From contig DDXI01000144.1 in NCBI GenBank assembly GCA_002347475.1, positions 1-12,351 of the forward strand: a DNA stretch of 12,351 bases, written 5' to 3'. Made by a program: the position numbers and the translations under genes. This document shows, piece after piece, positions 7,367-12,351 of the stretch. This DNA comes from Peptococcaceae bacterium UBA2264. GTDB lineage: Bacteria; Bacillota; Desulfitobacteriia; Desulfitobacteriales; Desulfitobacteriaceae. Numbering within the stretch: the stretch's first letter is position 1; each line of letters begins with the position of its first letter. The notes beneath the pieces are model-generated. The model saw only the letters and a list, made by a program, of their open reading frames with translations, did no database searches and was not told where the DNA came from.

Positions 7367-7894
7367 TTATTCTTCGTCAAGATCGAGTAATTCCTGCAGG
7401 GAATTCTGGATGGTTTTTAACAGAGCACTCGTTTTTTCAACCTTTTGTTTTTGTTTGTTATGTATGGAAATCAATTCAAAAATCTGATTTTCCAAATCTG
7501 CAAGCTTGGCCTGGTTTTCTTCCAGATGACGAATACTATCTTCCTCTCTTTTCAGAGCTTCTTCCTGAATACCATTAAGAATAGAATCGGCCTCTGCCTG
7601 GGCTGTTGCCAATATTTCTTCCGCCTTCTGTTCTGCCGTTTCCTGGGCTTGTTTGGCGATTCTTTGGGAACTGATCACAGCATCGCGTAAATCAGTTTCC
7701 ATTTTGATGTAGTCGTTCACACGGTTTTCCCATTCGGCATTTTGTTCTTTCAAACTGTTTATTTGAAGTTTCAATTCAACATTGGTAGCATTTTGATTGG
7801 CAATAATCTGGGACATTTCCGCCCAGGACTGCTTAACTTCCTCGATATCGTAACCACGCATAACTTTTTTAAATGTAGGTTCCTCGATATTCAT
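7367..7894 (-). CDS. Small DivIVA-domain coiled-coil protein
   Basis: A 175-residue protein. Its N-terminus (residues 1-30, PTFKKVMRGYDIEEVKQSW) fits the DivIVA/GpsB membrane-curvature-binding domain pattern FxxxxxGYDxxEVxxF. The rest is almost all heptad-like coiled coil rich in E, Q, A and K (about 35-170), ending LLDLDEE. DivIVA proteins localise to poles and septa and recruit division, segregation or envelope factors. It is somewhat shorter than many clostridial DivIVA homologues and lacks the usual neighbours (sepF, ylmG, ileS), so it is probably a secondary paralogue rather than the main cell-division DivIVA. ATG 7894 has an AGAGGGG site just upstream on the minus strand. It is convergent with clpB and lies 150 nt downstream of the unknown membrane protein gene; read-through from the riboflavin operon cannot be excluded because no terminator is visible between them. 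Confidence 0.7.
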   Translation of the reverse strand: MNIEEPTFKKVMRGYDIEEVKQSWAEMSQIIANQNATNVELKLQINSLKEQNAEWENRVNDYIKMETDLRDAVISSQRIAKQAQETAEQKAEEILATAQAEADSILNGIQEEALKREEDSIRHLEENQAKLADLENQIFELISIHNKQKQKVEKTSALLKTIQNSLQELLDLDEE

Positions 7895-7924
7895 GTTTTT
7901 CCCCTCTTTGCAGTTTTTTATTTC

Positions 7925-7933
7925 AGTGTATCA
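7925..7933 (-). promoter_or_regulatory. Possible extended -10 promoter of the DivIVA-like gene
   Basis: The minus strand reads TGATACACT: a TGn extension plus TACACT (4/6 to TATAAT). There is no convincing -35. The predicted start near 7918 gives a leader of about 24 nt before ATG 7894. Weak evidence. Confidence 0.3.
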
Positions 7934-8044
7934 TGCCCATGTGGTTCTGGAAAGTCTGAAATGGCTGTTATAAGAGGATTTTAGCAATATTTTGTGTAAT
8001 CTGAAATCAAGCGCCATGCGCCCATGGTGGAGGTATCAAAAATA

Positions 8045-8575
8045 TTAATTGCTATTCCACCAACCAGCCTGCATTTTTTGGCATATTTCATTAAATAAGC
8101 AGATAGTCGAATCATCAATAATAAACTGCTGCTCACCAAAGCATACGATGTTTAATCCAGGATAATACTGCAGCGAAAAATCAGCGGCATCATGAAAGTA
8201 GCTTGCTTCTCTGTGTAAGGTAAAATATAATACTTTCTCATCTATTGGTAATACTTGCTCCTGTCTGGCAGTAAGCGGTTTGGCCTGCCGGAGATCTTTA
8301 ACCAATTCCTGAACTTTTGACTGCTCAGCAAAGTAGCGGGGCTTAAAAGGATCAGCAGGATCCATTAAGCCTATTTGCGATATGGAGTGAGGATGGAGAA
8401 TTTTGTTGGGAATATCCAAGGTGTTGAATGGATCCAGCCAGCTTTCCTGATAGGCAGGCAGTAAGAATAGCGGGAAGATAAAAAGAAATGAAATTGCTGT
8501 GATCAATAAGAGTCTGTGATGATCAAAAACTGTTGCCATACTTTTGAAGGGAAAATAAACAGGTAAAACAGGCAT
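8045..8575 (-). CDS. Hypothetical single-pass membrane protein at the end of the rib operon
   Basis: A 176-residue protein I do not recognise. A basic, histidine-containing N-terminus is followed by one membrane helix (about residues 22-40, LLLITAISFLFIFPLFLLP) and a soluble part of about 135 residues that should face outside. The soluble part starts AYQESWLDPF, has a charged helix (EQSKVQELVKDLRQAKPLT), then beta-like segments (EKVLYFTLHREASYFHD, LNIVCFGEQQFIIDD), and ends in a short helix and WWNSN. There is no lipobox. ATG 8575 is preferred over the in-frame TTG at 8584 because GGAGG (8589-8585) is 9 nt from the ATG but directly abuts the TTG. It starts 48 nt after ribH with no terminator between, so co-transcription with the riboflavin genes is likely. 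It does not resemble the known riboflavin transporters RibU or PnuX, which are multi-pass. Confidence 0.6.
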   Translation of the reverse strand: MPVLPVYFPFKSMATVFDHHRLLLITAISFLFIFPLFLLPAYQESWLDPFNTLDIPNKILHPHSISQIGLMDPADPFKPRYFAEQSKVQELVKDLRQAKPLTARQEQVLPIDEKVLYFTLHREASYFHDAADFSLQYYPGLNIVCFGEQQFIIDDSTICLFNEICQKMQAGWWNSN

Positions 8576-8623
8576 CAGACACAACCTCCGAAATGTATTT
8601 TGCTCTGCAGCTGACGGTGATCC

Positions 8624-9088
8624 CTAATTAAGTTGTTTAAGCAGGTTAATCAGTTCTATAGCTGTAATAGCAGCATCAAAGCCCTTGTTACCAGCCTTTG
8701 TTCCTGCGCGTTCGATTGCTTGTTCGATATTGTCAGTGGTCAGGACTCCAAAAATAATTGGCACACCAGTTTGCAGTCCTACATTAGCGATTCCCTTGCT
8801 TACCTCAGAACTGACATAGTCGAAATGGGGAGTGGCTCCGCGAATTACGGCACCTAAACATATTATAGCATCATAGCGCTTTGTAAGAGCCATTTTCTGG
8901 GCAACTAAAGGTATTTCAAAGGCGCCGGGGACCCAAACGACCTCTATGTCATCTTCATTAGCCCCGTGGCGACGCAAGGCATCGAGTGAGCCGCCCACTA
9001 ATTTATTAGTGATGAATTCATTGAATCTGGCGGCAATCAGGCCGAATTTTAAATCCCTGGCAATTAAATTTCCTTCGTAAACTTTCAT
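8624..9088 (-). CDS. ribH: 6,7-dimethyl-8-ribityllumazine synthase (riboflavin synthase beta chain)
   Basis: A 154-residue lumazine synthase, which condenses 5-amino-6-ribitylaminouracil with 3,4-dihydroxy-2-butanone 4-phosphate in the penultimate step of riboflavin synthesis. Visible family motifs are ARFNEFI (20-26) with the substrate-stacking aromatic Phe22, VPGAFEIPL (53-61), GAVIRGATPHFDYV (79-92) with catalytic His88, and GVLTTDNIEQAIERAG (114-129) with the phosphate-region Arg127. The length is standard. In Bacillus the enzyme forms a 60-mer capsid around riboflavin synthase; the same is plausible here. AAAGGAAG lies just upstream of ATG 9088 on the minus strand. It begins 40 nt after ribBA. 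Confidence 0.97.
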   Translation of the reverse strand: MKVYEGNLIARDLKFGLIAARFNEFITNKLVGGSLDALRRHGANEDDIEVVWVPGAFEIPLVAQKMALTKRYDAIICLGAVIRGATPHFDYVSSEVSKGIANVGLQTGVPIIFGVLTTDNIEQAIERAGTKAGNKGFDAAITAIELINLLKQLN

Positions 9089-9128
9089 CTGTTAACTTCC
9101 TTTCTTTACATATTGTTGAAGCTGAGTT

Positions 9129-10337
9129 TTATTCATTACTGATATTGGTCAGAAAATGTCCTAATTTTGACTTTTTGGTACTGAGATAACGCTTGTTTTC
9201 TGGCCGGGAAGCAATTTCCAGGGGGATACGTTTACTGATCCGCAAACCATAGCCTTCCAAACCAACAATTTTACGCGGATTATTGGTCATTAAATGCACA
9301 TCCCTGATTCCCAAATCAACCAGGATCTGGGCCCCGACGCCATAGTCGCGCAGATCAGCCGGAAAGCCCAGGGAGATATTGGCTTCCACTGTATCCTGAC
9401 CCTGTTCCTGAAGTTTGTAAGCCTTTAATTTATTCAAAAGGCCTATGCCGCGTCCCTCCTGGCGCATATAAAGCAGTACCCCCCTGCCTTGGCGGCCGAT
9501 TTGATTCAAAGCAGCGGCTAATTGATCGCCGCAATCACAGCGATGGGAGTGAAAGACATCTCCGGTAAGGCATTCGGAATGAACACGAACTAATACAGGT
9601 TTGCCATCATCTACTTGACCCATGACAAGTGCCAGATGTTCCTTATCATCCAGGATGCTCCGATATCCCTTAGCCTGAAAAATTCCCTGATCGGTAGGTA
9701 AGTTAATGCTCACAACCATTTCAATCAGTTTTTCTTTTTTTCGGCGGTAACTGATCAGGTCTTGAATAGTCATGATCTTCAGATCATGTTTTTTGGCAAA
9801 TTTAAGCAGATCGGGAACTCTGGCCATACTGCCATCTTCATTCATGATCTCACAAATAACTCCCGCCGGTTGGAGACCGGCTAATCTGGCCAAATCAACC
9901 GCCCCCTCGGTATGTCCTGCTCTGACCAGCACTCCTCCTTCCCGGGCTTGCAGGGGAAAAATATGTCCCGGACGACGCAGATTAGGAGGTTTACTGGTTG
10001 GATCGGAGAGGATTTTAACAGTTGTTGCGCGTTCGTGAGCGGAAATCCCGGTCGTGCTGGTTTCACTGTCAACACTTACAGTAAAAGCTGTGCCATGAGG
10101 GTCAGTATTCTGGCTGACCATTTGTTCCAGCTGCAGGGCTTTAATCCTTTCTTCAGTCATCGGCACACAAATTAAACCTCGTCCGTACATGGTCATAAAA
10201 TTAATTGCTTCCGGGGTAACTTTCTCAGCAGCCATCAACAAATCGCCTTCATTTTCCCGATCCTCATCGTCGATGACCACGACCATCCTGCCCTGTTTGA
10301 TTTCTTCCAATATAATTTCGATAGAACTAAATGTCAT
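9129..10337 (-). CDS. ribBA: Bifunctional DHBP synthase / GTP cyclohydrolase II
   Basis: A 402-residue two-domain enzyme supplying both precursors of riboflavin. The N-terminal RibB domain (about 1-203) makes 3,4-dihydroxy-2-butanone 4-phosphate from ribulose 5-phosphate. It carries DDEDRENEGDL (23-33), the acidic metal/substrate loop, plus TGISAHERATT (96-106) and RRPGHIFPLQA (121-131). The C-terminal RibA domain (about 205-402) opens the GTP ring. It shows the zinc site with Cys256, Cys267 and Cys269 (HSECLTGDVFHSHRCDCG) and RQEGRGIGLLNKL (292-304) with the nucleotide-binding arginines. Both active sites look intact. GGAAG precedes ATG 10337 on the minus strand by 7 nt. It is third in the operon, 35 nt after ribE. 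Confidence 0.97.
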   Translation of the reverse strand: MTFSSIEIILEEIKQGRMVVVIDDEDRENEGDLLMAAEKVTPEAINFMTMYGRGLICVPMTEERIKALQLEQMVSQNTDPHGTAFTVSVDSETSTTGISAHERATTVKILSDPTSKPPNLRRPGHIFPLQAREGGVLVRAGHTEGAVDLARLAGLQPAGVICEIMNEDGSMARVPDLLKFAKKHDLKIMTIQDLISYRRKKEKLIEMVVSINLPTDQGIFQAKGYRSILDDKEHLALVMGQVDDGKPVLVRVHSECLTGDVFHSHRCDCGDQLAAALNQIGRQGRGVLLYMRQEGRGIGLLNKLKAYKLQEQGQDTVEANISLGFPADLRDYGVGAQILVDLGIRDVHLMTNNPRKIVGLEGYGLRISKRIPLEIASRPENKRYLSTKKSKLGHFLTNISNE

Positions 10338-10372
10338 CTTTACACTTCCGTTTCCTATTCATAAATATTTAA

Positions 10373-11029
10373 TTAAATAAAACCATGATCTGCCAAAAAA
10401 TTTACGGAGATATTATTCCTGGTTGTTTGTGATTTTGGCGGTGAATTACTGATCAGGCTGGCAATATATTTACCAATGATATCTGTTTCCAGATTTACCT
10501 GGTCACCAACTTTTCTCAGACCCAAGGTGGTCTGGGCAGAGGTATGAGGGATAAGGGAGACAGAGAAAAAATCCTTCTCCGCTTGCACAACAGTTAATGA
10601 GATCCCATCAATAGCAATTGATCCTTTAGGAATAATAAAGGATGAGAGGGAGGGCGAGATGCTGATTTCATAGATAGCTGCAATTCCTGCGGCAGTTATC
10701 CGTTTGATTGTGCCGATATCGTCTACATGTCCGCTGACCAGATGCCCGCCGAGTCTGGAGGAAAGCTGCAAAGCTCTTTCCAGATTCACCTCTCTGCCAG
10801 GTTCCAATTGGGCCAGGGCGGTTTTGGTTAGAGTTTCGGCCATGACATCGACAGTGAATTCCCGGATGCCTAAACGGATAACAGTCAGACATACTCCGTT
10901 AACAGCGATACTGTCTCCCAGCCTGGTTTCCTCCAAAACTTTTTTGGCTTTAATACTCAATTCAGCTGAATCTGCTGCCAGTTTAATCTTGCTGACAATT
11001 CCTAATTCCTCGATAAGGCCTGTGAACAT
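10373..11029 (-). CDS. ribE: Riboflavin synthase (alpha chain)
   Basis: A 218-residue enzyme performing the last step, the dismutation of two 6,7-dimethyl-8-ribityllumazine molecules to riboflavin. It begins with the diagnostic MFTGLIEELG and contains two tandem lumazine-binding barrels (about 1-90 and 96-188), each with its own signature: AVNGVCLTV (42-50) and AIDGISLTV (139-147). The linking GGHLVSGHVD (94-103) is also typical. The C-terminal trimerisation helix region is present; the last 25 residues (from about NSPPKSQTTRNN) look like a variable tail. GAGGT lies 8 nt before ATG 11029 on the minus strand. It is second in the operon, 55 nt after ribD. Confidence 0.97.
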   Translation of the reverse strand: MFTGLIEELGIVSKIKLAADSAELSIKAKKVLEETRLGDSIAVNGVCLTVIRLGIREFTVDVMAETLTKTALAQLEPGREVNLERALQLSSRLGGHLVSGHVDDIGTIKRITAAGIAAIYEISISPSLSSFIIPKGSIAIDGISLTVVQAEKDFFSVSLIPHTSAQTTLGLRKVGDQVNLETDIIGKYIASLISNSPPKSQTTRNNISVNFLADHGFI

Positions 11030-11084
11030 AGCGTTACCTCACTTAAAAGTAAAAGATATAAGAAAAAATGTGCAAGAAAAAGTC

Positions 11085-12179
11085 CTAAAGATAAGCAGAA
11101 ATATGAATATCCCCGGTTTTCAAATCAACCTCGATATTTTTTAGTTGCAGGGCCTCAGACATCCTGGAAATATCCAAACCGGCCAGAGGGGACGGACCGT
11201 TTCCGCCGATTAGCTTGGGAGCAATAAAAAATTCGATTTTATCGACCAGGCCGGCTTTTATCATATTGCCGGCTAATCTGCTTCCCCCCTCCAATAAGAC
11301 ACCTGTCCAGTTCCGCTTCAGCACATCTCTCATGAGCATTTGTAAGGGCACATAACGGTCTGTGGCATACTGCCATACTTCCACCCCGGGCAGGTTCCTT
11401 AATCCAGCCAGCTTGCTTTCTGCTGCCGCTGCAGTTGTCGCAATAATGCAAGGAGCCGAGTTCGAGGATGTCAGTACTTGAGCATTATCAGAAATACTCA
11501 GCTTACCGTCCACAATCAGACGAACCGGATCACGTCCCCCGGCCAGACGGCAGTTCAAAGCTGGGTTATCTGCCTGTACTGTCCCACTTCCTATCATAAT
11601 AACATCATAATTGTTCCGAAATTGGTGAACAATTTCCCGGGATTGAGAATTACTGATCCAGCGGGAATCCCCGGAGGTTGTGGCCGTCTTACCATCAAGA
11701 GTCGAAGCTGCTTTGTAGACAACAAAAGGTAATCCGGTAGTAATAGCTTTAATATATACTTCATTTAAACGAGCAGCTTCCTGGCTCAAAAGACCTGTCT
11801 CAACCTTGATACCGTTTTCCAGCAGGCGCTTAATTCCTTTTCCGGCTACCAGAGGGTTGGGATCTGTCATGGCTACAACCACACGATTGACTCCGGCCTT
11901 CAGCAAAGCATCGGCACAGGGCGGAGTACGGCCAAAGTGCGAGCAAGGTTCCAGGGTAACATAGACTGTCGCTCCTTTAGCCCGCTGGCCGGCTTCGGTC
12001 AAAGCATGAATTTCGGCATGGGGTGTACCTGCCTGACGATGATAGCCTTCACCGATAACCTGGTCTGCAGAGGTTATCACACATCCGACCAGAGGATTTG
12101 GGCTTGTTCGGCCTGTTGCCTGGGCTGCCAAGGCTAATGCTCTTTTCATATAGAAATGATCAATTGCTGTAAAATCCAA
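11085..12179 (-). CDS. ribD: Bifunctional pyrimidine deaminase / 5-amino-6-(5-phosphoribosylamino)uracil reductase
   Basis: This enzyme carries out the second and third steps of the GTP branch. The deaminase domain (about 8-145) has the zinc ligands in TPHAEIHAL (His55, catalytic Glu57) and PCSHFGRTPPC (Cys79 and Cys88), with GRTSPNPLVGCVI before them. The C-terminal RibD reductase domain uses NAD(P)H and shows KAASTLDGKTAT, SRWIS, MIGSGTVQADNPALNCR and LLEGGSRLAGNMIKAGLVDKIEFFIAPKLIGG. The start is uncertain. The longest frame opens with a GTG at 12188, but the only ribosome binding site (AGCAGGTG) overlaps that codon and is well spaced for the TTG at 12179, which gives a 364-residue protein starting MDFTAIDHFYMKRALALA. 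ATG 12149 has no such site. It is the first gene of the riboflavin operon, behind the FMN attenuator. Confidence 0.95.
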   Translation of the reverse strand: MDFTAIDHFYMKRALALAAQATGRTSPNPLVGCVITSADQVIGEGYHRQAGTPHAEIHALTEAGQRAKGATVYVTLEPCSHFGRTPPCADALLKAGVNRVVVAMTDPNPLVAGKGIKRLLENGIKVETGLLSQEAARLNEVYIKAITTGLPFVVYKAASTLDGKTATTSGDSRWISNSQSREIVHQFRNNYDVIMIGSGTVQADNPALNCRLAGGRDPVRLIVDGKLSISDNAQVLTSSNSAPCIIATTAAAAESKLAGLRNLPGVEVWQYATDRYVPLQMLMRDVLKRNWTGVLLEGGSRLAGNMIKAGLVDKIEFFIAPKLIGGNGPSPLAGLDISRMSEALQLKNIEVDLKTGDIHISAYL

Positions 12180-12249
12180 ATTAAACACCTGCTTATTAAA
12201 GTGAGGGCTGTAATCTGAGTTTTCTGATATAGAAGGTTATTATCCGGAA

Positions 12250-12282
12250 TAAAAATAAAAAGGCCCTGAAAATCCTCAGGGC
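12250..12282 (-). terminator. Attenuator terminator between FMN riboswitch and ribD
   Basis: On the minus strand GCCCTGA (12282-12276), a 6-nt loop and TCAGGGC (12269-12263) are followed at once by CTTTTTATTTTT. It stands about 35 nt after the riboswitch 3' end and about 70 nt before ribD. This is the usual place for a premature terminator that forms when FMN is bound. The antiterminator partner is not clear, as part of the leader lies outside the window. Confidence 0.9.
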
Positions 12283-12317
12283 GTTGCCAGGCTAAAATTT
12301 ATATTCGCTCCGGTCAA

Positions 12318-12351
12318 CTTTTCCTCTTTTCATCCAGACTATACTGTCGGC
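12318..12351 (-). promoter_or_regulatory. FMN riboswitch (RFN element), 3' portion only
   Basis: The minus strand from the window edge reads GCCGACAGTATAGTCTGG, then ATGAAAAGAGGAAAAG. This matches the conserved 3' end of the RFN element, in which GCCGACAGU...AGUCUGGAUG is followed by a purine-rich GAGAAGG-type closing strand of P1. The upstream aptamer helices (with the GGGGCAGGGUG and GACCGGCGGU elements) would lie beyond 12351. Its position directly before a terminator and ribD supports the call. By family, FMN binding promotes termination and lowers riboflavin gene expression. Confidence 0.9.

Noticed and set aside
7279..7578. Plus-strand open frame of 99 codons overlapping the DivIVA-like gene
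   Set aside because: Its first part is the clpB terminator tail and the rest is antisense to the coiled-coil gene; there is no proper ribosome binding site.
8014..8027. Small palindrome CCATG-CGCC-CATGG upstream of the DivIVA-like gene
   Set aside because: A 5-bp stem with a 4-nt loop and no U-tract; too short to call a terminator or operator.

Overview
The window is a low-to-mid GC Firmicutes chromosome segment, most likely class Clostridia. The signs are an FMN riboswitch upstream of a ribD-ribE-ribBA-ribH operon in Bacillus/Clostridium order, a CtsR-type heat-shock operator, a DivIVA-family protein, GGAGG-type ribosome binding sites and U-tailed intrinsic terminators. The genus cannot be fixed from the sequence. 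A Peptococcaceae-like lineage is plausible.

Positions 1-3348 (+ strand): the 3' end of a tadC-type gene (inner-membrane platform of a Tad/Flp pilus or type II secretion-like system) is followed by a DUF192 gene. Next comes a short candidate transcription unit with its own weak promoter, a 37-codon ORF with a strong ribosome binding site, and a strong terminator. A full-length phosphohexomutase of the PgcA type follows, with an upstream extended -10 promoter and a downstream terminator.

Positions 3397-7293 (+ strand): a compact heat-shock operon. Two head-to-head CtsR-like boxes, one covering the -35 element of a near-consensus promoter, precede a zinc-finger-less DnaJ-class co-chaperone (CbpA-like) and the ClpB disaggregase. 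A long nested hairpin terminator ends the unit. The J-protein presumably works with DnaK to feed aggregated clients to ClpB.

Positions 7367-12351 (- strand): read from right to left, the 3' tail of an FMN riboswitch and an intrinsic terminator form an attenuator in front of ribD, ribE, ribBA and ribH. Together with a phosphatase encoded elsewhere, these give the pathway from GTP and ribulose-5-phosphate to riboflavin. An unrecognised single-pass membrane protein follows ribH without a visible terminator and may be a fifth gene of the operon. Last is a small DivIVA-domain coiled-coil protein, convergent with clpB.

Most of the window is conserved housekeeping content. No mobile element, CRISPR array, tRNA or rRNA was seen. 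The observations most worth following are the paired CtsR-like operator, the unknown membrane protein attached to the riboflavin operon, and the small interrupted ORF unit between the DUF192 gene and the phosphohexomutase.
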